Source of the DNA: Ascidiaceihabitans sp.
GTDB taxonomy: Bacteria > Pseudomonadota > Alphaproteobacteria > Rhodobacterales > Rhodobacteraceae
Assembly (NCBI GenBank): GCA_028248455.1
Contig: JAOKHV010000005.1
Location: 1 to 64,000 of the forward strand
Direction of reading: 5' to 3'
DNA: 64,000 bases
Under the pieces are notes generated by a model, which was not told where the DNA came from, did not search any database, and was given only the letters and a program-made list of their open reading frames with translations. Position numbers and translations under genes: made by a program. Below are positions 16,210 through 25,383 of this stretch, one piece after another; position 1 is the first letter of the stretch; every line of letters begins with the position of its first letter.

Positions 16210-17092
16210 ATCGGTCGTCTTGCTCGGGGTCACAGGTACGATTGGGCGCGCGACAGAGCGCGCCTTAATCGGTGCAGGCCATAGCGTGACAACCCCGACC
16301 CGCGATGATCTGTCCACGGCCCGTTTGACGGTAATGATGCAGAACCATGATGTGGTGATATCATGCATTGCGTCCCGAAGTGGCACACCTGCGGATGCAA
16401 TGGCCGTTGAACATGACTTGAACCTCATCGCATTGCAGGCCGCCGTTGCGGCCCAAGTCTCGCATTTCGTTTTGCTGTCTGCGATCTGTGTGCAAAAACC
16501 ATTCTTAGCATTTCAACATGCCAAACTGCGTTTTGAAGCTGCACTTCAAGAAGCCCCCCTCACATGGACTATCGTGCGCCCAACTGCCTATTTCAAATCC
16601 TTATCAGGTCAATTGAACAGGCTACGCGCCGGCAAACCGTTTTTACTTTTTGGAAATGGGGCTTTGACCGCGTGCAAACCAATCAGCGATGATGACCTTG
16701 GCGATTACCTGCGCCATTGCATTGATGACGCGAGTTGCCACAATCAGATTTTACCGATTGGTGGACCAGGTCCGGCGATCACACCGCGCGCTCAAGGCGA
16801 AATGCTGTTCACCGCGCTTGAGATTGCACCAAAATTCAAGAAAGTCCCTATACGGCTGATGTCAGTGATTATTGGGGGGCTTGCGATGTTTCCACCGCTG
16901 CGTGATAAGGCTGAGCTGGCACGGATTGGGCGGTACTATGCCACCGAATCAATGCTGGTCTGGAATTCAACCCATAACCGATATGATGCAGATTTAACGC
17001 CAGAATGGGGTCAAGAAACGTTGCAAGATCACTATCTTCAGCTTGCGACAGGATCAAAAACAGTTGATCTGGGCGATCACGCCGTATTTTGA
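16202..17092 (+). CDS. bciA: Divinyl (proto)chlorophyllide 8-vinyl reductase, BciA type
   Basis: This 296-residue NAD(P)H-dependent reductase has a Rossmann motif GVTGTIGRA at residues 9-17 and the BciA/DVR hallmark [10 protein letters not shown] followed by [10 protein letters not shown]. The enzyme saturates the C8 vinyl group of chlorophyllide intermediates. The probable start is GTG 16202, overlapping hemE. Linkage to hemE inside the PGC supports a pigment role. A general NmrA-like epimerase is the alternative, but the hallmark makes BciA much more likely. No bchJ is seen in this window. Confidence 0.85.
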   Translation: MAKSVVLLGVTGTIGRATERALIGAGHSVTTPTRDDLSTARLTVMMQNHDVVISCIASRSGTPADAMAVEHDLNLIALQAAVAAQVSHFVLLSAICVQKPFLAFQHAKLRFEAALQEAPLTWTIVRPTAYFKSLSGQLNRLRAGKPFLLFGNGALTACKPISDDDLGDYLRHCIDDASCHNQILPIGGPGPAITPRAQGEMLFTALEIAPKFKKVPIRLMSVIIGGLAMFPPLRDKAELARIGRYYATESMLVWNSTHNRYDADLTPEWGQETLQDHYLQLATGSKTVDLGDHAVF

Positions 17093-17514
17093 CGACATCA
17101 GAAGTGGGTGAATAATATGGCATACGGGTAAAGTTGCAAAAGTTCATTCGCAATCCGACGAAAGGCTAGTGAAATTAAATGACAACCGAAACACGGGTTG
17201 AACTACTAAAATTAGGCACCGGTTAAATAAAATTCGATTACTGAAAAGTAGGTAACCTCTTACGTATTCAATGATCCTATCTCAAACCTGTTTTGGTCAG
17301 CTTGACCTAAACCCGCCAGGAATACTCACCAAAGGTCCTGTCGATGCGCTGTCTACCGGTAAAAACCACTAAGGTTTATAAGCAACCTCACTTCTAGATA
17401 TCACAGTTCAACCCATAAACAACGAACACAATAGGCAAGCAGCAACAACCGAACACTGCCCGGACAAACTTATAGGAACGACAGCCCATGACAGGCCGTC
17501 ATTCCTATCAGGTT
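17093..17514. other. Noncoding interval between bciA and cycA
   Basis: This 422-base stretch is AT-richer than its surroundings and has no convincing ORF. It separates the convergent bciA and cycA genes. The only structure noticed is the cycA-proximal stem-loop at 17472-17508. Confidence 0.6.
17472..17508 (-). terminator. Stem-loop downstream of cycA
   Basis: Arms of 15 bases (ATAGGAACGACAGCC and GGCCGTCATTCCTAT) enclose a seven-base loop. On the - strand the two non-Watson-Crick positions become G-U pairs, so the hairpin is complete in the cycA transcript. It starts seven bases after the cycA stop. A clear T-run is lacking, so it may stabilise the 3' end as much as terminate. Confidence 0.6.
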
Positions 17515-17964
17515 TTAATTTGTAGTTGCTTCAGCTTCAGGACCAACTGAAACCAGATAAGCCCAAATGTTGCGCGCATCTTTTTCGCTCTTCAGTTTAT
17601 ACGACATCTTGGACCTTTGACGCTTGCCCAATGATTCCTTCAGGAAATCAGACGGATCCTTTGTCCATGCTACAAACTGTGCTTCGTCCCAAGCGGCGTC
17701 CTGCTCACCCATGGCGATCAGACCTTTGGAGTAGCGAAAGCCTTCCTGTGAACCCATAATGCGATTATACAAGCCATACAGGTTTGGGCCCGTCTTGCTA
17801 CCTTTCTTGATTACCGAGCCATCGTTCGAAACAATCATGTGACAGGATTTACATTTTTTAAAGCCTTTTTCGCCAGCTGCTGAGTCACCGGTTGCGTGAC
17901 CGTCGGCAATTGCTGCGGTCGTCATTAAAACTGCTGTTCCAACAGCAATGAAGTACGATTTCAT
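17515..17964 (-). CDS. cycA: Cytochrome c2, periplasmic electron carrier
   Basis: This 149-residue protein has a signal peptide (residues 1-20, cleavage after AIA) and one heme-binding motif CKSCH at residues 38-42. The C-terminal methionine in QRSKMSYKLKS is the probable axial ligand. Cytochrome c2 shuttles electrons from the bc1 complex to the photo-oxidised reaction centre. ATG 17964 follows GAGAGG; an upstream in-frame start is rejected because it would precede the signal peptide. Because pufC is absent and pufX is present, this soluble carrier is the likely direct donor to the special pair. Confidence 0.9.
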   Translation of the reverse strand: MKSYFIAVGTAVLMTTAAIADGHATGDSAAGEKGFKKCKSCHMIVSNDGSVIKKGSKTGPNLYGLYNRIMGSQEGFRYSKGLIAMGEQDAAWDEAQFVAWTKDPSDFLKESLGKRQRSKMSYKLKSEKDARNIWAYLVSVGPEAEATTN

Positions 17965-18243
17965 ATTATAGCCTCTCAATAATTCATTTCTAGGTTACGG
18001 TAACCTTGTACTTAAATTTTTCAAGAAAATTTCGAAAAATTGCGCTTTAAATTCTTGCCTACCTTCGAAAACAGACACTCTATTTGTCCGAAAAATCTAT
18101 TTGACTCATATAACTAAGTGTTTGAGGCTATGAACTCAATCAAAAGGACGAAAAATATACCTTTGTAAACTCAACAACACTTTACAGGCTCTAATGACGA
18201 GCTAACTATTCATTCAGTAATAGAGCAGAGCGGGAGGGAAATC

Positions 18244-19071
18244 ATGCCAAATCACGTAGATATTTTTCATCAAAATATTTATGAGCAAACCTTCGGTGAG
18301 CTGAAAACGCTCAATAAAACTTTGCCAGAAGATGCGATTTTCTCACTGGCGCGCGAGGTATTACACCGCGTTGTCACGCGCGGAAACAATTTAAGCATTT
18401 CCAATTCACAAACGTTGTCCCTTCGAATTGACCAACTTACGCGGGCGTTAATTTCTGATGATGGGGACGCAGGTGCAGACATGATCCGCAACACCCGCGC
18501 GGAGGGCACAAGTCTCGAAGACCTTTATCTGGTATATCTCGTCGAAGCCGCACGCACCTTGGGTGTCTGGTGGGAAGAAGACCGGATTTCTTTGGTTGAC
18601 GTAACAGTTGGAACAGGCAGAATCTACGCGATCATGCGCGGATTGTCACCATTATTCCCGCTTCCCCCACCCAATGGCCAAAAGGCAGCCTTGTTCACCG
18701 CAGTTCCAGGCGAAACCCATACTCTTGGTGTCAAGATGGCTGCTGATCTGTTTCGCACAAACGGTTGGGATATCGACCTACGGATTGGCGCGACAAACGC
18801 AGAATTGGCAAAGCACATTCAAGATCACCGTCCCCGCATCGTTGGCTTATCTGCAGGTGGCAAACATGCGGTAGAAGACCTCGCGCGGTTAATAATCGGT
18901 ATTAGGATCAGCTCTCCATCCACAACAATTCTTGTCAGTGGCCAAATCGTTCACGAGGCGGGTGACCTCGTGAAACTGATGGGGCCAGACGCAATTGTGT
19001 CAGATTATGCACAGGTCGAGGCCGAAATGGACCGCCTCTGGGATCTGACAACACAGGATAACCCGCCATAA
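18244..19071 (+). CDS. ppaA: AerR/PpaA-type B12-binding photosynthesis regulator
   Basis: This 275-residue regulator has a helical N-terminal half and a cobalamin-binding-like fold from about residue 145. His159 in GETHTLG sits where AerR uses a histidine to ligate cobalamin. In Rhodobacter, PpaA/AerR works with the redox repressor PpsR/CrtJ to tune photosynthesis genes. A GGGAGGGAA ribosome site precedes ATG 18244. The gene is divergent from cycA across a 279-base AT-rich gap in which I found no TGT-N12-ACA palindrome. It lies just upstream of the bchG operators. ppsR, usually adjacent, is not in the window. Confidence 0.9.
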   Translation: MPNHVDIFHQNIYEQTFGELKTLNKTLPEDAIFSLAREVLHRVVTRGNNLSISNSQTLSLRIDQLTRALISDDGDAGADMIRNTRAEGTSLEDLYLVYLVEAARTLGVWWEEDRISLVDVTVGTGRIYAIMRGLSPLFPLPPPNGQKAALFTAVPGETHTLGVKMAADLFRTNGWDIDLRIGATNAELAKHIQDHRPRIVGLSAGGKHAVEDLARLIIGIRISSPSTTILVSGQIVHEAGDLVKLMGPDAIVSDYAQVEAEMDRLWDLTTQDNPP

Positions 19072-19075
19072 TAAG

Positions 19076-19093
19076 TGTAAATCAAAGTTTACA
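19076..19093. promoter_or_regulatory. PpsR/CrtJ operator 1 upstream of bchG
   Basis: TGT-AAATCAAAGTTT-ACA fits the TGT-N12-ACA palindrome bound by PpsR/CrtJ. It contains the probable -35 element TTTACA of the bchG promoter. Confidence 0.85.
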
Positions 19094-19116
19094 CTTGCAG
19101 AGGTTAAATGTGTAAG
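19088..19116 (+). promoter_or_regulatory. Predicted bchG promoter
   Basis: TTTACA (19088-19093) and TGTAAG (19111-19116) are spaced by 17 bases. The -35 lies in operator 1 and the -10 in operator 2, so PpsR binding would block RNA polymerase. The expected transcription start, near 19123, leaves only about seven bases before the bchG ATG. Confidence 0.6.
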
Positions 19117-19128
19117 GCTAAGCTTACA
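19111..19128. promoter_or_regulatory. PpsR/CrtJ operator 2 abutting the bchG start
   Basis: TGT-AAGGCTAAGCTT-ACA is a second exact TGT-N12-ACA palindrome. It ends one base before the bchG ATG at 19130. Confidence 0.85.
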
Positions 19129-19129
19129 C

Positions 19130-20029
19130 ATGGCCATTTTAGATTCCATCAAACCACGCAAATACCCTGAGCCAGCTTCAATGTTGCGCCTGATTAAGCC
19201 CATCACATGGTTCCCTCCGATGTGGGCGTATACTTGTGGATTGATCGCGTCTGGTGCCGCGGCCTCTGGGCAATGGGGCTACATTGTACTGGGCATTCTT
19301 CTGGCGGGACCGATTGTTTGCGGCATGTCCCAAGCCGCCAATGACTGGTGCGATCGGCATGTTGACGCCATCAATGAACCGGACCGGCCTATTCCATCAG
19401 GGCGTATTCCAGGACGCTGGGGATTGTGGATCGCTTTGGTGATGTCCTTCCTGTCCTTAGCTGTTGGATCAATGCTTGGACCTTGGGGCCTAGGTGCCAC
19501 AATCTTGGGTGTCGTCGCCGCATGGGCCTATTCTGCTGAACCCGTTCGCATGAAGAAATCAGGCTGGTCGGGGCCAGGGTTAGTTGGACTCAGCTATGAA
19601 ACATTACCATGGATCACAGGCGCCGCAGTGTTATCCGCAGACGCGCCAAGCTGGCAAACAATCACAATCGCCGTCCTATACGGTATCGGCGCACATGGGA
19701 TTATGACACTCAACGATTTTAAAGCGCTCGAAGGCGACCGTCAAATGGGGCTGCGGTCTTTGCCTGTGACGCTTGGCCCTGACCGCGCAGCACGGGTGGC
19801 CTGTTGGATCATGGCCATTCCGCAAATCGCGGTCATCACGTTGCTAATACTTTGGAACAAACCTCTCCACGGGGTGGTAATACTGGCAGTACTTGCGCTG
19901 CAAATCGCGGCCATGCGCAAATTGCTGCGCAATCCACTCGCCAATACGCCGTGGTATCAAGGGAGTGGCATCACATTATACGTTAGTGGCATGATGATTG
20001 CCGCCTTTGCCTTAAGAGGACTGCAATGA
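19130..20029 (+). CDS. bchG: Bacteriochlorophyll synthase (prenyl transferase)
   Basis: BchG esterifies bacteriochlorophyllide a with geranylgeranyl or phytyl diphosphate in the membrane. The 299-residue protein is a UbiA-type prenyltransferase with the NDWCD motif (71-75) followed by EPDRPIPSG (83-91) and about eight membrane helices. The family N-terminus LIKPITWFPPMW supports ATG 19130, yet no ribosome site precedes it and operator 2 ends at 19128. Translation may start from a nearly leaderless message. The 3' end overlaps bch2 by four bases. The downstream order bch2-bchP-idi is a prenylation module. Confidence 0.94.
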   Translation: MAILDSIKPRKYPEPASMLRLIKPITWFPPMWAYTCGLIASGAAASGQWGYIVLGILLAGPIVCGMSQAANDWCDRHVDAINEPDRPIPSGRIPGRWGLWIALVMSFLSLAVGSMLGPWGLGATILGVVAAWAYSAEPVRMKKSGWSGPGLVGLSYETLPWITGAAVLSADAPSWQTITIAVLYGIGAHGIMTLNDFKALEGDRQMGLRSLPVTLGPDRAARVACWIMAIPQIAVITLLILWNKPLHGVVILAVLALQIAAMRKLLRNPLANTPWYQGSGITLYVSGMMIAAFALRGLQ

Positions 20030-21309
20030 CACTTTCATGGACACAGATTATGCGGTTAGGGCTGGTGCAAATGGCACTTGGCGCGATTGTCGTTTTGACC
20101 ACATCGACACTAAACAGGCTGATGGTGGTCGAATTCGCACTGCCCGCTGTTTTGCCCGGTGTGCTTGTTGGCCTGCATTACGGCATTCAAATGTCGCGGC
20201 CTAAATGGGGTTTTATGTCGGACAATGGAGCGAACCGGACAAAATGGATTATCGGCGGTATGATCGTCCTTGCAATCGGTGGCTTCAGCGCTGCCTTGGG
20301 TGTCACGTTGTTTGCTATCAATTTTTGGGCGGCGCTGGGGCTATCGTTTTTAGCCTATACATTTATTGGGCTTGGAGTGGGCGCATCAGGCACATCCTTG
20401 CTGGCCCTTTTGGCAACAGCCACCGCACCACAGCGCCGCGCTGCTGCCGCAACAATCACATGGCTCATGATGATCTTTGGCATCGCAATCACCGCTGGAC
20501 TGGCGGGTTACTTCATTGCTCCCTATTCACCCGAGCGTTTGCTTGTCGTCGTCGCTGTCGTTGTCACGCTCGCTGTGATTTTGACGATTTTAGCCATTGG
20601 ACGAATCGAAAGCCGCGTCACGGCCGCTGCCCCACAGCCAACCATGTCATTTCGTGACGGTCTTACAGAAATTTGGGCAGAGCAGAAAACCCGCAATTTC
20701 ACCATCTTCGTCTTTTTGTCGATGAATGCCTATTTCATGCAAGAACTGATCTTGGAACCCTTCGCAGGATTAGTATTCAACTTCACTCCAGGTCAATCGA
20801 CATCGCTGTCAGGGGCACAAAACGGCGGAGTATTTTTTGGCATGTTAATCGTAGGCATCGTTGCCACAGGGCTAAAGATCGGGTCGTTGCGGTCATGGGT
20901 CGTAGCGGGATGTCTTGGGTCGTGTGCCGTGCTTGGCATAATCAGTCTTATGGGTACCGGTGCACTCAACGCGCCATTGGTACCGGTTGTTGTGGCACTT
21001 GGGGTCTTTAACGGCATGTTCGCGGTGGCAGCCATCGGCGCAATGATGGCGCTAGCGTCCCAAGGACGCAGCGGAAGGGCTGGAACCCGTATGGGAATTT
21101 GGGGCGCAGCCCAAGCGATCGCCGCAGGCTTTGGCGGATTAACTGGCGCATTAGCGGTAGATATAATGCGTAGCATCATGGCCGACGGACCTGCATTTGG
21201 CGCTGTATTTGCTTTTGAGGCAACAATATTTTTTGCAGCGGCCCTTATGGCCGTGCGCATCATGGAAATACAAAAGGCACCAGAGGCCGCAATGATACCG
21301 GGGGAATAA
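20026..21309 (+). CDS. bch2: Bch2/PucC-family membrane transporter-like protein
   Basis: This 427-residue, roughly 12-helix MFS protein is a paralogue of LhaA at 7228, sharing the early STLNRLMVVE segment and an EPFAG motif in the second half. The Bch2 group sits between bchG and bchP in purple bacteria. It is thought to help move bacteriochlorophyll to light-harvesting apoproteins, though its precise role is unsettled. The start overlaps the bchG stop and bchP begins two bases after its stop. Confidence 0.88.
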   Translation: MTLSWTQIMRLGLVQMALGAIVVLTTSTLNRLMVVEFALPAVLPGVLVGLHYGIQMSRPKWGFMSDNGANRTKWIIGGMIVLAIGGFSAALGVTLFAINFWAALGLSFLAYTFIGLGVGASGTSLLALLATATAPQRRAAAATITWLMMIFGIAITAGLAGYFIAPYSPERLLVVVAVVVTLAVILTILAIGRIESRVTAAAPQPTMSFRDGLTEIWAEQKTRNFTIFVFLSMNAYFMQELILEPFAGLVFNFTPGQSTSLSGAQNGGVFFGMLIVGIVATGLKIGSLRSWVVAGCLGSCAVLGIISLMGTGALNAPLVPVVVALGVFNGMFAVAAIGAMMALASQGRSGRAGTRMGIWGAAQAIAAGFGGLTGALAVDIMRSIMADGPAFGAVFAFEATIFFAAALMAVRIMEIQKAPEAAMIPGE

Positions 21310-21311
21310 CT

Positions 21312-22490
21312 ATGTACGATGTTGTAGTGATTGGTGGTGGGCCTTCTGGGGCAACCGCAGCAAATGATCTGGCACTTTCAGGATTTCGAGTCGCGATGAT
21401 TGACCGCGCTGGGCGGATCAAACCTTGTGGCGGCGCAGTTCCACCACGTGCGATTTCAGATTTCGACATCCCTGATGATCAGTTGATCGCCAAAGTGAAC
21501 ACAGCCCGTATGGTATCCCCCACCGGACGCCGCGTAGATATTCCGATCGAGAACGGATTTGTCGGCATGGTAGACCGCAAAGATTTTGATCCATTTTTGC
21601 GCGAACGCGCGATCAGCAACGGCGTCACCTCTTTGACAGGTACTTTCCGCAGCATTGAACGAAGGGGTGACAATCCAACGGTCATCTACCGCGACAAAAA
21701 AACTGGCAAAGACAAATCAATCCGGACCCGTATGATTATTGGCGCCGATGGGGCGCGGTCTAATGTGGCCAAGGCCGAAGTGCCGGGTGGTGAGAAAATC
21801 AACTACGTGATCGCCTATCACGAAATAATAGAAGCCCCTGCCAAATCAGCGAGCTATGACCCGCTGCGGTGTGACGTGATTTATGACGGGAAAATCTCGC
21901 CAGACTTTTACGGCTGGGTATTTCCCCACGGAGCGTCCTGTTCGGTTGGTATGGGCACGGGTGTGGACGGCGTTGATCTTAAACAGGCGACTGCTGATTT
22001 GCGCGCAGCCTCTGGACTGACCGATTGCAAAACACTGCGGCGCGAAGGGGCACCTATCCCACTGCGACCTATGGATAAATGGGACAACGGACTCGATGTG
22101 GTATTGGCTGGCGATGCGGCCGGAGTCGTTGCCCCGTCGTCTGGCGAAGGCATCTATTATGCAATGATGGGTGGGCGTCTTGCAGCGACAGCAGTCAGCT
22201 CTGCTCTAACATCTGGCCGTGCCAAAGATCTAACATTGGCACGGAAACTTTTCATGAACGAACATAAAAATGTTTTCAAAGTGCTAGGCGCGATGCAAAA
22301 TGCCTACTACCGTAGCGACGAACGGCGCGAACGCTTTGTCTCATTATGCCACGATGTGGATGTGCAGCGGCTGACCTTCGAGGCCTACATGAACAAGAAG
22401 CTAGTAGCGGCAAAACCAATGGCACATCTAAAAATTGGGGTCAAAAATTTAGCTCACCTCACCCGCATAATCCCGGCCACACGTATATGA
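21312..22490 (+). CDS. bchP: Geranylgeranyl reductase
   Basis: BchP reduces the geranylgeranyl tail of bacteriochlorophyll to phytyl in three NADPH-dependent steps. It has 392 residues, an N-terminal dinucleotide motif VVVIGGGPSGATAA (residues 4-17), the KPCGGAVPPRA motif typical of the family, and a second FAD-contact GDAAGVVAPSSGEGIYYAM. The stop overlaps the idi start (ATGA). The pairing with idi couples tail reduction to isoprenoid supply. Confidence 0.95.
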   Translation: MYDVVVIGGGPSGATAANDLALSGFRVAMIDRAGRIKPCGGAVPPRAISDFDIPDDQLIAKVNTARMVSPTGRRVDIPIENGFVGMVDRKDFDPFLRERAISNGVTSLTGTFRSIERRGDNPTVIYRDKKTGKDKSIRTRMIIGADGARSNVAKAEVPGGEKINYVIAYHEIIEAPAKSASYDPLRCDVIYDGKISPDFYGWVFPHGASCSVGMGTGVDGVDLKQATADLRAASGLTDCKTLRREGAPIPLRPMDKWDNGLDVVLAGDAAGVVAPSSGEGIYYAMMGGRLAATAVSSALTSGRAKDLTLARKLFMNEHKNVFKVLGAMQNAYYRSDERRERFVSLCHDVDVQRLTFEAYMNKKLVAAKPMAHLKIGVKNLAHLTRIIPATRI

Positions 22491-23023
22491 CAGATGTCGT
22501 AATCCCAGCATGGGTAAATGGGACGTTGCATCCTGTGGAAAAGCTAGAGGCACATAAACGTGGTCTTAAACACAAGGCTGTATCGGTGTTTGTTATAGCT
22601 GGAAATGCGGTGCTGATCCAACAACGTGCGGCCCATAAATATCATACCCCACGTTTATGGGCGAACACTTGCTGTACCCACCCCAAGTGGGATGAAGCCC
22701 CAAAAACCTGCGCCGTGCGGCGTTTAAACGATGAACTGGGCATGACTGATCTACGCCCACAACATCGAGGAACGGTCGAGTATCGTGCCGATGTGGGTGG
22801 CGGTTTGATTGAACACGAGGTGGTAGAAGTCTATCTGGCTCAAACAAACCGTGCACATAAAGTCCACCCAAACCCAGAAGAGGTTATGGCCACCCGCTGG
22901 GTCGAGTATGAACAGCTGATTCAAGAGGTCCGCGCCACTCCAGAACACTTCACGCCATGGCTGTCGATTTATCTGGAAAAACACAGCGATCTAATTTTTG
23001 GCAGCACAGTCGTCGCTCAATAA
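22487..23023 (+). CDS. idi: Isopentenyl-diphosphate delta-isomerase, type I
   Basis: Idi interconverts isopentenyl and dimethylallyl diphosphate for the prenyl tail and carotenoids. The 178-residue Nudix-fold protein shows the metal and catalytic motif NTCCTHPKWDE and the Nudix-like RRLNDELGM. The start at 22487 overlaps the bchP stop; an in-frame extension from 22346 lies inside bchP and is rejected. It converges with dxs, with only 16 bases between the stops, so two isoprenoid genes meet here. Confidence 0.93.
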   Translation: MTDVVIPAWVNGTLHPVEKLEAHKRGLKHKAVSVFVIAGNAVLIQQRAAHKYHTPRLWANTCCTHPKWDEAPKTCAVRRLNDELGMTDLRPQHRGTVEYRADVGGGLIEHEVVEVYLAQTNRAHKVHPNPEEVMATRWVEYEQLIQEVRATPEHFTPWLSIYLEKHSDLIFGSTVVAQ

Positions 23024-23039
23024 TCACATAGTCCACACA

Positions 23040-24920
23040 TCACACCGGAATTTTAATTCCCGCCGCCTGCAATGCAGTCGCTGCAATATCAGCCGCTGTC
23101 AGCCCCGCATCAGCATACATCGCGTCTGGTGCGGCCTGATCAATAAACCGGTCAGGCAGGGTCATCGTGCGCACAGCAAGGTGCTCGTCAAGCTGGCCGG
23201 TATTGGCCAATTCATGCAATACCATAGCACCGAATCCGCCTTTAGACCCTTGTTCAATTGTAATTAATGCACGGTGATTTTTCGCCAGTTGCCGGATCAA
23301 ATCTGTATCTAAGGGCTTGGCAAAGCGCGCATCGGCAATCGTCACTGACATTCCTTGGCCCATCAAAATTTCACGGGCCTTCAAGGCCTCTGAAAGATGC
23401 GCTCCAAATGATAGGATCGCCACATCTCTGCCATGATGCACGATCTTGCCTTTCCCGATTTCCAAAATGGTGCCAACCTCTGGCATGTCGACACCAGTGC
23501 CTTCACCACGTGGATAACGAAAAGCAATTGGCCCACTATTATGTGCGGCTGCAGTGGTCACCATGTGGATCAACTCTGCCTCGTCAGAAGCAGCCATCAC
23601 CGTCATATTTGGCAGGGCCGCCAGATACCCAACATCAAAAGCACCCGCATGTGTCGCCCCATCGGCACCGACCAATCCAGCACGGTCCACCGCGAAACGT
23701 ACAGGCAAATTTTGCAAGGCCACATCATGCACAATCTGATCATAACCCCGCTGCAAGAACGATGAATAAATCGCACAAAACGGTTTGAGGCCACCAGCAG
23801 CAAGGGCTGCCGCAAAGGTCACACCATGCTGTTCAGCGATACCTACGTCGAACATTCTCTTGGGATGGGATTGAGCAAAAATGTCCATGCCTGTGCCAGA
23901 CGGCATAGCAGCAGTGATCCCTACAACGCGATTGTCAGTGTCCGCAATCTTGACCAACGCTTGTCCAAACACTTTGGTATAGCTGGGCGCATTAGGGCGG
24001 GACTTTGATTGGGCACCACTGGCAACATCAAATTTTGATACCCCATGATATTTATCTGCAGCAGTCTCGGCAGGGGCGTAACCTTTGCCTTTGACGGTAC
24101 AGGCATGGATCAAAACTGGACCAGTGGCGCGAGTGCGCGCAGACCGCAGTACCGCCAATAACTGTGGCAAATCATGTCCATCGATAGGGCCGAAATACTG
24201 AAAACCAAGCTCTTCAAACAAGGTGCCACTACCGCCCGCAGCACCTGTCACCAATTGACGGGCGCGGCGAGCGTGGTCGCGGATCGGACCAGGCAATGCA
24301 GCCTCAAACCCTTCAGCCATCGTGCCAAACGGCGAGGCATAAAGCTCCGAGATATAGCGAGACATCGCGCCAACAGGGGGCGAAATCGACATTTCATTAT
24401 CATTGAGTATCACAAACATCCGGCGGCCTTCAGCACCGGCATTGTTCATCGCTTCAAACGCCATGCCAGCACTAATAGAACCATCACCAATAACAGCAAT
24501 CGCGTCGCCAGTATCCTCGCCCATATCACGGGCAACAGTGAAGCCAAGGGCGGCAGAAATAGATGTCGAACTATGAGCAGCCCCGAAGGGATCGTAGACA
24601 GATTCGCTACGTTTGGTGAAACCGGACAACCCACCTTCTTGGCGCAGTGTATGCATACGATCACGACGATCCGTCAAAATTTTATGGGGGTAACATTGGT
24701 GGCCAACGTCCCAAATCAATTTATCGCGCGGCGTATCAAACACCGCATGGATTGCGACCGTTAATTCAACAACACCTAATGATGATCCTAAATGACCACC
24801 TGTTTTAGAAACAGCTTCAACAACTTCGCCACGCAACTCATCGGATAAAATGCAAAGCGCGGCGTCTGATAAACTTCTTAAGTCTTTTGGGGAGGTGATA
24901 CGGTCCAAATACGCAGTCAT
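23040..24920 (-). CDS. dxs: 1-Deoxy-D-xylulose-5-phosphate synthase
   Basis: Dxs makes the first MEP-pathway intermediate from pyruvate and glyceraldehyde 3-phosphate. The 626-residue thiamine-diphosphate enzyme has [16 protein letters not shown] (cofactor site), LNDNEMSIS, and the transketolase-like C-terminal domains. ATG 24920 follows AAGGA; an upstream extension to 25022 is rejected. It is the last gene of the puf superoperon, as in R. capsulatus, where dxs also follows pufX. A chromosomal second copy would not be visible here. Confidence 0.94.
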   Translation of the reverse strand: MTAYLDRITSPKDLRSLSDAALCILSDELRGEVVEAVSKTGGHLGSSLGVVELTVAIHAVFDTPRDKLIWDVGHQCYPHKILTDRRDRMHTLRQEGGLSGFTKRSESVYDPFGAAHSSTSISAALGFTVARDMGEDTGDAIAVIGDGSISAGMAFEAMNNAGAEGRRMFVILNDNEMSISPPVGAMSRYISELYASPFGTMAEGFEAALPGPIRDHARRARQLVTGAAGGSGTLFEELGFQYFGPIDGHDLPQLLAVLRSARTRATGPVLIHACTVKGKGYAPAETAADKYHGVSKFDVASGAQSKSRPNAPSYTKVFGQALVKIADTDNRVVGITAAMPSGTGMDIFAQSHPKRMFDVGIAEQHGVTFAAALAAGGLKPFCAIYSSFLQRGYDQIVHDVALQNLPVRFAVDRAGLVGADGATHAGAFDVGYLAALPNMTVMAASDEAELIHMVTTAAAHNSGPIAFRYPRGEGTGVDMPEVGTILEIGKGKIVHHGRDVAILSFGAHLSEALKAREILMGQGMSVTIADARFAKPLDTDLIRQLAKNHRALITIEQGSKGGFGAMVLHELANTGQLDEHLAVRTMTLPDRFIDQAAPDAMYADAGLTAADIAATALQAAGIKIPV

Positions 24921-25131
24921 GAGTAATCCTTCTCGACAAGAAAGTCCGACGTTTGTGATAGGTTCTGTTGGCACGGGTGCAGATGCCAGGGTTAGTCCGT
25001 AGCATCTACTTCCCGTAGCCAACAGGAGATGTCAGAGCGTCGAGTCTCTGACAGATTTAGGACACCGAAGGGACTCAGATATCCTAAACACGTGTGAAAT
25101 GGACGGCGGCTATTACGCCCTTCTCAAAACT

Positions 25132-25371
25132 TTAGACGAGCAAAACGTCTATATTTTTCATATAAAAAGACAATGGCGTCGGATCAGGAGTAAAACGCGA
25201 GTCCTCTGGGAGTAATTTTCCAATCCACGCCAATGCCAGGATCGCCAGCACAATGATCAAACAAAAGGCTGCTGCGTATTTTGCACCCCTAAGCTGGAGC
25301 ATTAGGATTTGACCCTTTAACATGCTTTTCGAATCTTGGGTCGCCATTAGATAATCATGATTCTCTTTCAT
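25132..25371 (-). CDS. pufX: Reaction centre-LH1 protein PufX
   Basis: PufX opens or orders the LH1 ring around the reaction centre, allowing quinol exchange. The 79-residue product has one membrane helix (about residues 32-51) and a family-like exit segment GKLLPEDSRFTPDPTP. An AAGGAGC ribosome site precedes ATG 25371. Its place directly after pufM and before dxs matches Rhodobacter. Residues 29-33 read GAKYA, so the glycine-rich GxxxG-like surface of R. sphaeroides PufX is absent. No pufC is present. The family call relies on position and helix-end similarity. Confidence 0.85.
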   Translation of the reverse strand: MKENHDYLMATQDSKSMLKGQILMLQLRGAKYAAAFCLIIVLAILALAWIGKLLPEDSRFTPDPTPLSFYMKNIDVLLV

Positions 25372-25383
25372 TGAATTTGCTCC

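Noticed and set aside
17965..18243. PpsR operators upstream of cycA/ppaA
   Set aside because: Each TGT in the gap was tested; none is followed by ACA after 12 bases.
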